This document shows positions 7,655 to 16,218 of a stretch of 64,000 bases of DNA, in pieces (the first letter of the stretch is position 1; every line of letters begins with the position of its first letter). The position numbers and the translations under genes were made by a program. The DNA is taken from NCBI GenBank assembly GCA_945897785.1, contig CAMDGD010000002.1:1-64000 (forward strand), in the 5' to 3' direction. The stretch is from Paludibacter jiangxiensis. Its GTDB lineage: Bacteria > Bacteroidota > Bacteroidia > Bacteroidales > Paludibacteraceae. Below the pieces are notes generated by a model. It did no database searches and was not told the origin of the DNA. It saw only the letters and a program-made list of their open reading frames with translations.

Positions 7655-9556
7655 ATGGCAAATTTATTTGATCAATTGGAAAAAAAGGGAATTACTTTAC
7701 CCGAAGATGTTATAGTGCTTTTGAGTTCATGTAAATCGTATAAAGTATTTAACTCAGTTCAAGAATTAGCTGAAGCAGCTGTAGGAAAGAATAAATGTTC
7801 TTATGAGGTAAAATATGATATCCCTAATAAGGGAGAATACACGGAAGCAATCATTCATAAAGTATCGAATGGTATTTCGGCAAATTATACTGATGCTTAT
7901 ATGCGCAGAAGAGATCCTGATACTATGTTGATAGCAGATGATTTGCCTTCTGATAAAGAAAAGTTTTCCGATAGGTTTGGATATGAGTTTGATGTATTGC
8001 GTAAAGAAACAATAGCTTGGTTAAAACAACAAGATTTAGCTGTTTTCTTCTATTTTGCAGGGAGAGATGCTATTGGTTCAGGAGGCATTGCAATCGCTCC
8101 TTCTAATGCTGGGTTTTTTGCTATGGGACTTGCCATGTTACAAAGTATCATTCCTGTAGAGGACTTGCCCGCTGATTTTTCAATTGATGCGGCTATTTAT
8201 GTGGCACCAACTTTTAGACACACCCATTTTGATGGAAAGCAAGTTGTTGTTCATAAAAGAACTGAAAATTTGCATGAAATTTTTTCGTACAATCTATATC
8301 CCGGACCAAGTGCCAAAAAAGGCTTATATGGTGCATTGCTTAGTAAAGGAGAAAGAGAGGGGTGGGTAACAGCTCATTGCTCAACCGTTCAAGTTGTAAG
8401 TCCGTATGATAATATTACTACTTTTATGCATGAGGGTGCAAGTGGAGGGGGTAAGAGTGAAATGCTTCAAAATATTGTTCGTGAAGAAAACGGACAAGTC
8501 ATGATAGGAGAAAATACCCTTACCGGAGAAAAAAGATTAATCAATATTCCATTGTTTTGTTCGTTTAATCCGGTAACAGATGATATGGCTTTGTGTCATC
8601 CAACCTTACAAAAAAACAATGGAAAGATAACAGTTCTCGATGCAGAGAATGCTTGGTTTATTCGTGTTGACGGTGTGCTTAATTATGGAGATGAGCCGTA
8701 TTTAGAGAAACTAACCATTAAACCAAAACAACCACTGTTATTTTTAAATATCGACACAAAACCTGATTGTACTGCTCTTATTTGGGATCATATAGAGGAT
8801 AGCCCTGGTAAAAGATGTCCAAACCCAAGAGTAATTGTTCCAAGGGATATAATGCCAAATGTTGTGAATAAACCGGTAACAGTAGATATAAGGAGTTTTG
8901 GCATACGAACGCCTCCATGTACCAAAGATAATCCGACTTATGGAATTGTAGGACTGTTTCATATATTACCTCCAGCTTTAGCTTGGTTATGGAGGCTTGT
9001 TTCTCCGCGAGGACATGCAAATCCAAGTATTGTTGATGGTGGAGGAATGGGTAGCGAGGGAGTTGGTTCGTATTGGCCATTTGCTACAGGAAAAATGATA
9101 ACACATGCCAATTTGCTGTTAGATCAAATTATTAATTCACCAAGAATGCGTTATACACTTGCTCCCAATCAGTATATTGGTGCTTGGAAGGTTGGGTTTA
9201 AACCACAATTACTTATGCGTGAATATCTTACCCGTCGTGGTAATGCTAAATTAAGGAGTAATCAGTATCAACCGGCTCGTTGCCCGCTTCTTGGTTATGA
9301 ACTTAATTATTTGACTATTGAGGGAGCCAAAATACCCTCACGATTTTTGCAAGTACATAAACAAGTTGAAGTTGAAAATGAAGGTTATGATGCTGGTGCA
9401 GAAATTTTATATGAGTTTTTTAAACAAGAACTGCAAAAGTATTTGGTGCCTGAGTTATCCTTAACTGGAAGAAAAATTATTGAGGCTTGTTTAGCTGGAG
9501 CTAGCGTTGAAGATTATTTAAATATTATCCCTATGGATCTTAGTATTAATTCTTAA
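7655..9556 (+). CDS. DUF4914 family protein, PEPCK-like P-loop enzyme
   Basis: The 633-residue protein matches, from memory, the DUF4914 family (about 600-640 residues, mostly Bacteroidota and Firmicutes); no characterised member is known to me. A P-loop GASGGGKS lies at residues 261-268. Further on come NPR (390-392), an SFGIRTP segment (414-420) and MGSEGVGSYWPFATGK (465-480). The order of P-loop, NPR, FGxRxP and a late acidic/PFA motif parallels GTP-type phosphoenolpyruvate carboxykinase, although overall similarity is low. I infer a nucleotide-dependent kinase or carboxykinase-like reaction. The N-terminal 250 residues (YMRRRDPD, SYNLYPGPSAKKG, TAHCSTVQVV) are highly ordered and probably bind substrate. 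It lies between the HAD phosphatase and the PurE-like gene with gaps of 4 and 12 bases, so the three are almost certainly co-transcribed. Confidence 0.8.
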   Translation: MANLFDQLEKKGITLPEDVIVLLSSCKSYKVFNSVQELAEAAVGKNKCSYEVKYDIPNKGEYTEAIIHKVSNGISANYTDAYMRRRDPDTMLIADDLPSDKEKFSDRFGYEFDVLRKETIAWLKQQDLAVFFYFAGRDAIGSGGIAIAPSNAGFFAMGLAMLQSIIPVEDLPADFSIDAAIYVAPTFRHTHFDGKQVVVHKRTENLHEIFSYNLYPGPSAKKGLYGALLSKGEREGWVTAHCSTVQVVSPYDNITTFMHEGASGGGKSEMLQNIVREENGQVMIGENTLTGEKRLINIPLFCSFNPVTDDMALCHPTLQKNNGKITVLDAENAWFIRVDGVLNYGDEPYLEKLTIKPKQPLLFLNIDTKPDCTALIWDHIEDSPGKRCPNPRVIVPRDIMPNVVNKPVTVDIRSFGIRTPPCTKDNPTYGIVGLFHILPPALAWLWRLVSPRGHANPSIVDGGGMGSEGVGSYWPFATGKMITHANLLLDQIINSPRMRYTLAPNQYIGAWKVGFKPQLLMREYLTRRGNAKLRSNQYQPARCPLLGYELNYLTIEGAKIPSRFLQVHKQVEVENEGYDAGAEILYEFFKQELQKYLVPELSLTGRKIIEACLAGASVEDYLNIIPMDLSINS

Positions 9557-9568
9557 TAATGAATAAAG

Positions 9569-10039
9569 ATGAGTAAAGTTGTAATAATAATGGGGTCAAA
9601 GGCTGATCTTGAATGGGCAAATAGTATTGTAGAAGTTCTTCATCTGTTTGAAATTCAGAGTGTTGTTCGTATAGCATCTGCACATAAGGTGCCATTAAAG
9701 TGCTATAATCTGATTAAGGAATATGAAAAAGAAAATGTGGTTTTTATAACTATTGCCGGAATGAGTAATGCGTTGAGTGGTTTTACCGATGCCCAAACTC
9801 ATTGTCCTGTTATAGCTTGTCCACCATATAGTGATAAGTTTGGAGGTGCAGATTTGTATTCTAGTATTAGAATGCCCTCTGGTGTAGCACCCTTAACTAT
9901 ACTCAGTCCCGAAAACGCCGCTTTATCGGCGGCAAAAATTATTGGGTTAACAAATGCCGCTATTAAAGCTAAAGTTGTTGAATATCAAGAGAAAAAACGA
10001 AATGAACTGGAAGAAGCCGATAATAAACTTAACTGTTAA
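9569..10039 (+). CDS. Class II PurE-like (AIR carboxylase family) protein
   Basis: The 156-residue flavodoxin-like protein carries GSKADLEWA at residues 9-17, SAHKVP at 37-42, AGMSNALSGF at 63-72, CPPYSD at 84-89 and SSIRMPSGVAPLTILSPENAA at about 98-118. SAHK and CPP...SSxRxPSG follow the class II pattern, as in the carboxylase domain of animal PAICS, rather than bacterial class I PurE (SAHRTP, AGGAAHLPG). Class II enzymes carboxylate aminoimidazole ribonucleotide directly with CO2. No other purine gene is near. The gene follows DUF4914 by 12 bases, so it may act on a different substrate in the same pathway. Alternatively it is the cell's ordinary purE of class II type. The family is secure, the substrate open. 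Confidence 0.82.
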   Translation: MSKVVIIMGSKADLEWANSIVEVLHLFEIQSVVRIASAHKVPLKCYNLIKEYEKENVVFITIAGMSNALSGFTDAQTHCPVIACPPYSDKFGGADLYSSIRMPSGVAPLTILSPENAALSAAKIIGLTNAAIKAKVVEYQEKKRNELEEADNKLNC

Positions 10040-10060
10040 TAATTTTCTTACTTTTGAAGT

Positions 10061-10068
10061 TATATTTG
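10061..10068 (+). promoter_or_regulatory. Possible -7 element before the MFS gene
   Basis: TATATTTG matches TAnnTTTG and lies 112 bases before the chosen MFS start. No TTG at the right distance is seen, so the transporter and sua5 may have their own promoter or may simply continue the operon. Confidence 0.35.
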
Positions 10069-10121
10069 TATGGCTTTGTTTATTCTATAAAATCAGTTTA
10101 GATTTAAGAATAATATTTAAT

Positions 10122-10151
10122 AGCCCTAATTCTTGAAAAAGAAATGGGGCT
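10122..10151 (+). terminator. 13-bp hairpin with GAAA tetraloop between PurE-like and MFS genes
   Basis: AGCCCTAATTCTT (10122-10134) pairs with AAGAAATGGGGCT (10139-10151) with one mismatch and one G-U pair, closed by a GAAA loop. The bases after it (TTATTTATAT) make a weak U-tract. It could terminate the upstream operon, attenuate entry into the MFS-sua5 part, or protect the leader. It also overlaps the TTG at 10133, which argues against using that codon as the MFS start. Confidence 0.45.
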
Positions 10152-10180
10152 TATTTATATGTTGTAAAGAATTTATTCTA

Positions 10181-11350
10181 ATGGTATACATAAAAAAATT
10201 ACTGCTTGTTTTTTCCTCATTTGTTATTATGCTTTGTCTTGGTGGAGTTTATGCTTGGAGTATTGTTGCATCAGAGTTAATAAAAGAATTTAACTATACT
10301 ATTGCTGAAACTCAACTTGTTTTTGGTACATTAATAGCCATTTTCCCCCTTACTATGATTTTTGTAGGACACTTGGCTAAAAGATTAACTCCGCGTTTTT
10401 TAGGGTATATTTCAGCTATTCTTTTTATTACTGGTTATTTGTTGGCTGCTTTTTCAAAGGGACATTTTTTTCCGTTAATAATGGGGATAGGTGTTCTTGC
10501 TGGTATCGGAACCGGAATTGGTTATTGGATTTGTTTAATGATACCCGTTCAGTGTTTTCCTAAAAGAAAAGGCAGTGTAACAGGAATTGCTGCAGCAGGC
10601 TTTGGTTTAGGAGCTGTTTTTTTATCTATGTTTATTGAAAGATTATTGGAAAGTTTCCAGGTATTATCTGTTTTAATGATAATAGGAGTATCATATGGTT
10701 TAGTCATTTTGTTTTTTTCAAATTTTATAAGTTGGGGTAGAAATATACCGCAACCGCAACTAGGTAAAAGGTTTTTTTTAAACACAATGCCGTTTTACAG
10801 ATTATTTCTTGGAATTTTATTAGGTACATTTGCAGGGCTATTAATAATTGGTAGTTTAAAGTTAATTGGAGAATATAAAAATATTTCTAGTCAATCATTA
10901 CTATTAGCTGTATCACTTTTTGCTGTAGCAAATTTCTTGGGTAGATTATTTTGGGGTTTTATTTGTGATTATATCAATACAAATTTGGTCATATTTTTCT
11001 CTCTTGCAGTACAAGCTGTTTCAATTCTTTTTCTTGATATTGGACAGCTTTCAAATGTTAGTTATTTAGTATTGTCTTTTTTTGTTGGTTTTGGTTTTGG
11101 AGGTAATTTTGTTTTGTTTGCTAAAGAAACAGCTCAATTGTTTGGAATTAATAATCTTGGAATAATCTATCCTTTTGTATTATTAGGATATGCAGTGGCA
11201 GGTATATTAGGTCCTTTTGCCGGAGGTCTTATGTATGGCTATACAGCCAGTTTTACACTAGCTATACAATTGGCTTCTTTTTTAAGTCTCTTTGGTGCGC
11301 TTATTTATTTGTTTCACTATCTAAAAGTAAAAAGTACATATGCTCATTGA
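10181..11350 (+). CDS. MFS transporter, oxalate/formate antiporter (OFA)-like
   Basis: From the ATG at 10181 the protein has 389 residues and about 12 hydrophobic segments. GGVYAWSI in the first membrane segment and GxGxGxGYW (IGTGIGYWICLMIPV) are typical of the OFA family of monocarboxylate/dicarboxylate carriers. An extended frame from a TTG at 10133 would add 16 residues, but it begins inside a hairpin. The 3' end overlaps sua5 by 11 bases. Its place behind the DUF4914 and PurE-like genes suggests that it imports their substrate or exports the product. Transport of a small carboxylate is inferred from the family; the actual substrate cannot be read from sequence. Confidence 0.82.
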   Translation: MVYIKKLLLVFSSFVIMLCLGGVYAWSIVASELIKEFNYTIAETQLVFGTLIAIFPLTMIFVGHLAKRLTPRFLGYISAILFITGYLLAAFSKGHFFPLIMGIGVLAGIGTGIGYWICLMIPVQCFPKRKGSVTGIAAAGFGLGAVFLSMFIERLLESFQVLSVLMIIGVSYGLVILFFSNFISWGRNIPQPQLGKRFFLNTMPFYRLFLGILLGTFAGLLIIGSLKLIGEYKNISSQSLLLAVSLFAVANFLGRLFWGFICDYINTNLVIFFSLAVQAVSILFLDIGQLSNVSYLVLSFFVGFGFGGNFVLFAKETAQLFGINNLGIIYPFVLLGYAVAGILGPFAGGLMYGYTASFTLAIQLASFLSLFGALIYLFHYLKVKSTYAH

Positions 11351-12299
11351 TCAAGAAATTGAATACGCAGCATCCTTAATTAAAAACGGAAAATTAGTGG
11401 CCTTCCCAACTGAAACGGTTTATGGCTTAGGGGCTGATGCTTTAAATCCAATTGCTGTTGCAAAAATTTTTGAATTAAAAGAACGTCCAACTTTTGACCC
11501 ATTAATTGTGCATATCGCTAATTTGAAAGAGTTAGAAAGACTCACGTTGAATAATAATCAATTAGTGTATAAGTTAGCTGAAATGTTTTGGCCCGGACCT
11601 TTGACAATTGTATTGCCTAAAAGCAAAATGGTTCCGGATATTGTTTCTTCAGGATTATCAACAGTTGCTATTAGAATGCCAAATAATCCAATTGCATTAC
11701 AACTTATTGAGAAATCGAATTGCCCAATTGCTGCTCCTAGTGCAAATAAATTTGGGTGTCTTAGTCCGGTAAGTGCAACGCATGTAAAAAAACAATTACC
11801 CCATGTCGATTATATTATTGATGGTGGTGTAGCATCTGTTGGTTTAGAATCTACAATTGTTTTAATTGAAGATAATGTGTGCCAAATTTTGCGTCATGGT
11901 TATATTACTCAGGAGGATATAGAGTGTAAATTACCAAATGTTTTTGTTTTTAAACAAAATGAAAGCAATATGGTTGTTGCTCCCGGACTTCTTAAAAGTC
12001 ATTATTCGCCAAAAAAACCACTTTATTTATTAAAGCACCGTAAAGAAGTGTTGCCTCAAAATAGTGCTGTAATACTGCATGGGTATCAACCTGAATTCGT
12101 AGGATGTGAAAAAATAATTTTTACATCATCAACATATAATAAAATTGAAATTGCTGCAAATCTTTTTTCAACATTACATCTTTGTGAAGATGATGTACTT
12201 GTTGAGCAAATTTTTATTGAACAGGTTGAAGCAAAAGGACTGGGAATTGCTATAATGGATAGAATAAGAAAAGCAGCATATCGATATAGCGTGGTATAG
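11340..12299 (+). CDS. sua5: L-threonylcarbamoyladenylate synthase, Sua5 type
   Basis: This enzyme makes threonylcarbamoyl-AMP from threonine, bicarbonate and ATP for t6A37 modification of ANN-decoding tRNAs. The YrdC fold is seen in residues 1-200: FPTETVYGLG, the KERPTFDPLIVHI loop, WPGPLTIVL, APSANKFG and the GLESTIV segment. A linker (APGLLKSHYSPKKPLYLL) and a C-terminal Sua5 domain follow. At 319 residues it is the long Sua5 form, not the short YrdC. The start overlaps the MFS stop by 11 bases, suggesting translational coupling. It is a housekeeping function in an unusual place at the end of a catabolic-looking cluster; both it and the PurE-like enzyme handle CO2/bicarbonate, which may be coincidence. 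Confidence 0.93.
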   Translation: MLIDQEIEYAASLIKNGKLVAFPTETVYGLGADALNPIAVAKIFELKERPTFDPLIVHIANLKELERLTLNNNQLVYKLAEMFWPGPLTIVLPKSKMVPDIVSSGLSTVAIRMPNNPIALQLIEKSNCPIAAPSANKFGCLSPVSATHVKKQLPHVDYIIDGGVASVGLESTIVLIEDNVCQILRHGYITQEDIECKLPNVFVFKQNESNMVVAPGLLKSHYSPKKPLYLLKHRKEVLPQNSAVILHGYQPEFVGCEKIIFTSSTYNKIEIAANLFSTLHLCEDDVLVEQIFIEQVEAKGLGIAIMDRIRKAAYRYSVV

Positions 12300-12399
12300 A
12301 AAAAAATAGTTTTTTGTTGGTTAATTTATACTAGTGCTATAGGTAGATAAAAAACATTAAAAAACAAGTAACTAAATACTTAATAACACTTCTTTGTAA

Positions 12400-12407
12400 T
12401 ATCTTTG
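12400..12407 (+). promoter_or_regulatory. Probable -7 element of the acn-icd operon
   Basis: TATCTTTG fits TAnnTTTG and lies 28 bases before the aconitase ATG. No clear -33 TTG is visible. Confidence 0.45.
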
Positions 12408-12434
12408 TTTTTGAACCGATAATAATTTAGTAGT

Positions 12435-14699
12435 ATGCCTTTTGATTATTCTTTAATAGCCGACTTTTACCAAGCGTTGCCCCATAAAATTGCGGTGGCA
12501 AAAGCGTTGTTAAATCGCCCCATGACACTGAGTGAAAAGATTCTGTATGCTCACTTATCGCTTAGCATGCCTCTTAAGCCTTTTGTTAGTGGTGAAGATT
12601 ATGTCTTGTTTTCTCCGGATAGAGTAGCTATGCAAGATGCAACAGCTCAAATGGCATTATTGCAATTTATAAATGCAGGCAAAGAGCAAACGGCTGTTCC
12701 TACTACCGTGCATTGTGATCATTTAATTCAAGCAGACCATGGTGCCTCAGCAGATTTGTCTGTCGCCCTCGATGATAACAGAGAGGTGTATGATTTTTTA
12801 AAAACAGTATCGGCAAAATATGGTATTGGTTTTTGGAAACCCGGAGCCGGTATTATTCATCAGGTGTTGTTGGAGAATTATGCTTTTCCCGGTGGTATGA
12901 TGATTGGTACCGACTCTCATACTGTGAATGCAGGTGGCTTGGGTATGCTAGCTATTGGTGTTGGTGGTGCCGATGCGGTAGATGTTATGGTGGGCATGCC
13001 TTGGGAACTTAAAATGCCTAAATTGATAGGGGTAAAGCTTAGTGGAAAACTTAACGGATGGTCGTCGCCAAAAGATATTATTTTAAAACTAGCCGGATTG
13101 CTTACAGTTAAAGGGGGTACAGGTTGTGTTGTTGAGTATTTTGGCGAAGGAGCTGATGCTATTTCATGTACCGGAAAAGCCACGATTTGTAATATGGGCG
13201 CCGAGGTTGGGGCAACAGCTTCTGTATTTGCCTACGATACTATGATGAGCGATTACCTTCGTGCAACTGGTCGAGCGAGTATCGCCAATTTAGCCGATAT
13301 GGTTAAGGATTGTTTGGCTCCCGATGTGGAAGTGCTTCATAATCCGCAGAGCTATTATGATACTGTTATTGAAATAGACCTTACTACTTTAGAGCCTTAT
13401 ATAAATGGGCCTTTTTCGCCCGATTTGGCTACCCCAATTTCCCAGTTTGCCGATTTTATCAAAAAAAATAATTATCCGCAACAATTGGAGGTGGGCTTGA
13501 TTGGTTCTTGCACAAACTCCTCTTACGAAGATATAACTCGAGCGGCGTCTATTGCTCGTCAGGCAAAAGAAAATAATTTGCCTGTTAAGGCGTCTTTTAT
13601 TATTAATCCGGGCTCAGAGCAGGTGCGTTTTACGGCAGAAAGGGATGGTTTGTTGGCCGACTTCGATGCTATTGGTGGTGTGCTAATGGCAAATGCTTGT
13701 GGCCCTTGTATAGGGCAGTGGAATAGACATAATAATCCCGATCACGACAATAGTATTATGAGTTCTTTTAACCGGAATTTTGCCAAGCGCGCCGATGGTA
13801 ATCCTAAAACACACAGCTTTGTTGCATCACCAGAAATTGTTACTGCCATGACCATTGCCGGAACGCTAACTTTTAATCCGTTAACGGATTCGCTAATAGA
13901 TGCAACTGGAGCATTAGTAAAATTAATGCCGCCACAAGGGCAAGCTTTGCCTGTTAATGGCTTTGCCGTTGAGGATGCCGGTTATGTAGCTCCGCCTCTT
14001 AATGGTAATAGTATTAGTGTTTGTGTTAGTGAAACAAGTAGCCGTCTTCAGTTATTGAGCCCTTTTGATGCTTGGGATGGAAACGATTGTAATAATATGG
14101 CGCTGTTGATTAAGGTGAAAGGAAAATGTACTACAGACCATATTAGTATGGCAGGCAAATGGTTAGCGTATCGCGGGCACTTAGATAATATTTCGAATAA
14201 CTTATTGATAGGAGCGGTTAATGCCTTTAATGAGGCGACCAATATGGTATTTAATATAGTAAGTGGTGGATACGAGAAAGTGCCTGATTCCGCTCGTTTG
14301 TATAAAAGCAAGGGCATACCTACACTTATTGTTGGTGATGAAAACTATGGTGAAGGCTCCTCGCGCGAACATGCTGCTATGGAACCTCGTCATCTAGGGG
14401 TAAAAGTAGTGTTGGTTAAATCGTTTGCTCGTATTCACGAAACGAATCTTAAAAAACAGGGAATGTTGGCGCTGACTTTTGCCAATAAAGCCGATTATAA
14501 TTTGATACAAGAAACCGATACCTTCGACTTAGTTGGCTTAAAGTCGTTTAGTCAGAATATACCTTTGCATTTATCCATTAAACATACCGACGGAACACAG
14601 GATACTATTCAGCTAAATCATACTTATAACGATAGTCAGATTGAGTGGTTTAAGTATGGCGGGGCCTTAAATCTTATTCGAAAAGAGCATAAAAAATAG
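12435..14699 (+). CDS. acn: Aconitate hydratase (mitochondrial type)
   Basis: This 754-residue enzyme isomerises citrate to isocitrate through cis-aconitate using a [4Fe-4S] cluster. Cluster cysteines are visible in [12 protein letters not shown] and [10 protein letters not shown]. Substrate motifs include [21 protein letters not shown] and the swivel-domain signature [19 protein letters not shown]. Length and motifs match the mitochondrial-type aconitase that Bacteroidota use. It is followed after 19 bases by isocitrate dehydrogenase, with citrate synthase next, forming the oxidative branch from oxaloacetate to 2-oxoglutarate. This branch supplies glutamate even in anaerobes with an incomplete cycle. 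Confidence 0.96.
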   Translation: MPFDYSLIADFYQALPHKIAVAKALLNRPMTLSEKILYAHLSLSMPLKPFVSGEDYVLFSPDRVAMQDATAQMALLQFINAGKEQTAVPTTVHCDHLIQADHGASADLSVALDDNREVYDFLKTVSAKYGIGFWKPGAGIIHQVLLENYAFPGGMMIGTDSHTVNAGGLGMLAIGVGGADAVDVMVGMPWELKMPKLIGVKLSGKLNGWSSPKDIILKLAGLLTVKGGTGCVVEYFGEGADAISCTGKATICNMGAEVGATASVFAYDTMMSDYLRATGRASIANLADMVKDCLAPDVEVLHNPQSYYDTVIEIDLTTLEPYINGPFSPDLATPISQFADFIKKNNYPQQLEVGLIGSCTNSSYEDITRAASIARQAKENNLPVKASFIINPGSEQVRFTAERDGLLADFDAIGGVLMANACGPCIGQWNRHNNPDHDNSIMSSFNRNFAKRADGNPKTHSFVASPEIVTAMTIAGTLTFNPLTDSLIDATGALVKLMPPQGQALPVNGFAVEDAGYVAPPLNGNSISVCVSETSSRLQLLSPFDAWDGNDCNNMALLIKVKGKCTTDHISMAGKWLAYRGHLDNISNNLLIGAVNAFNEATNMVFNIVSGGYEKVPDSARLYKSKGIPTLIVGDENYGEGSSREHAAMEPRHLGVKVVLVKSFARIHETNLKKQGMLALTFANKADYNLIQETDTFDLVGLKSFSQNIPLHLSIKHTDGTQDTIQLNHTYNDSQIEWFKYGGALNLIRKEHKK

Positions 14700-14718
14700 G
14701 GAGGGTTTATATAATATT

Positions 14719-15981
14719 ATGGCACAAAAAATAACATTTTCAGCGGGTAGGCTTCAAACGCCGGATAATCCAATTATTCCTTATATTCAAGGCGATGGTA
14801 TCGGTGTAGATATTTGGCCGGTAACCCAACAAATTTGCGATGCTGCTATTGCAAAAGCGTACAATGGGAACCGAAAAATTGAGTGGAAAAAGCTCTTGGC
14901 AGGTGAAGCGGCTTTTAATACTAGTGGAGAGTGGATGCCCATTGAAACAATGGATGCTTTTCATACTTATATGGTTGGTATTAAAGGACCTTTAACTACG
15001 CCTGTTGGCGGGGGAATTAGATCGTTGAATGTGGCACTACGCCAAGACTTAGACTTGTTTGTGTGTTTGCGCCCTGTTAGTTATTTTGATGGTGTGCCTT
15101 CTCCTATTAAAAAACCGGAACTGGTTAATATGCATATTTTTAGAGAGAATACAGAAGATATTTATGCCGGTATTGAATACATGACCGGAACACCAGAAAA
15201 CAATCAAGTAAAAGATTTTTTGATGCAGGAGATGGGGGTTAAAAGTATTCGTTTTCCGGATACCGTTTCCTTGGGTATTAAGCCTGTAAGTAAAGAGGGG
15301 TCGGAACGATTAATTCGTGCGGCAATTCAATATGCTATCGAAAAAAAATTACCTTCAGTTACTTTAGTGCATAAGGGTAATATTATGAAATTTACCGAGG
15401 GAGCATTTAAAAACTGGGGGTATGCCTTGGCCGAGAAGGAATTTGAGGATAAGGTGTTTACTTGGACTTGTTGGGAAAAGTTAAAGAAAGAACAAGGAGA
15501 GCTTGCCGCAAATGAGCATATGAAAGACGCCTTACAATCAGGAAAAGTTCTGATTAAGGATGTTATTGCTGATGCCTTTTTACAAGACTCTTTGTTGTAC
15601 CCGGATCAGTTCTCGGTAATTGCTACTCTAAACCTTAATGGAGATTATATCTCGGATTTGTTAGCGGCTATGGTAGGGGGTATTGGTATTGCTCCGGGTG
15701 GAAATGTTAATTACGATACCGGATATGCTATTTTTGAAGCTACACATGGAACAGCGCCAAAAATTGCCGGAAAAGATATTGCTAATCCGGGTTCTTTGTT
15801 GCTTTCTGCTGCTATGATGTTAGATTATATTGGTTGGATAGAAGCGGCTACCATGATACGAAAGGCTATGGGTAAAGCTATTGCCGATAAAATGGTAACG
15901 GAAGATTTTGCTTCTTTTATGCCGGATGCTACGGCTTTGGGAACAAAAGCTTTTGGAGAGGCAATTATAAAGCGGTTGTGA
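14719..15981 (+). CDS. icd: Isocitrate dehydrogenase (NADP type)
   Basis: This enzyme oxidatively decarboxylates isocitrate to 2-oxoglutarate. The 420-residue length and motifs match the E. coli-like homodimeric form: the early [77 protein letters not shown], and the nucleotide-binding [17 protein letters not shown]. Its start lies 19 bases after aconitase and it is probably co-transcribed with it. NADP preference is inferred from family resemblance. Confidence 0.95.
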   Translation: MAQKITFSAGRLQTPDNPIIPYIQGDGIGVDIWPVTQQICDAAIAKAYNGNRKIEWKKLLAGEAAFNTSGEWMPIETMDAFHTYMVGIKGPLTTPVGGGIRSLNVALRQDLDLFVCLRPVSYFDGVPSPIKKPELVNMHIFRENTEDIYAGIEYMTGTPENNQVKDFLMQEMGVKSIRFPDTVSLGIKPVSKEGSERLIRAAIQYAIEKKLPSVTLVHKGNIMKFTEGAFKNWGYALAEKEFEDKVFTWTCWEKLKKEQGELAANEHMKDALQSGKVLIKDVIADAFLQDSLLYPDQFSVIATLNLNGDYISDLLAAMVGGIGIAPGGNVNYDTGYAIFEATHGTAPKIAGKDIANPGSLLLSAAMMLDYIGWIEAATMIRKAMGKAIADKMVTEDFASFMPDATALGTKAFGEAIIKRL

Positions 15982-16063
15982 GAAATTAGATAATAGACAA
16001 AAGAACAAAGACAAAAGACTGGGGTTGTGTTTTACTATCAAAATTAAAAACTTGCACAACCGA

Positions 16064-16146
16064 AATTCGTGTTAATTGGGGTTAATTAGAGGACCTGTAT
16101 TTTTTCACTTTTTAATTCTAATCTGTGTTAATCTGTGTAATCTGTG
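16064..16146. repeat. Short AATCTGTG tandem-like repeat between icd and gltA
   Basis: AATCTGTG occurs at 16120-16127, 16130-16137 and 16139-16146, a period of 9-10 bases. A related AATTCGTG and GGGTTAATTA lie just upstream (from 16064). Short degenerate repeats of the AATCTGTGTTAATCTGTG kind are scattered in many Bacteroidota genomes between genes. No protein or hairpin function is apparent. Confidence 0.55.
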
Positions 16147-16218
16147 GTTAATTTAGAACCAAGAGTCTAGACAAAAATTGCCCGTTTGTATATAAAAAGA
16201 AATATAATATAATCATTT

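Noticed and set aside
9569..10039. Annotating the PurE-like gene simply as purE for purine synthesis
   Set aside because: The class II motifs are clear, but the context contains no purine gene, so the specific substrate is not supported.
10133..10180. TTG at 10133 as the start of the MFS gene
   Set aside because: The codon sits inside a stable hairpin. The 16 extra residues are not part of the first membrane helix, and an ATG at 10181 fits the family start.
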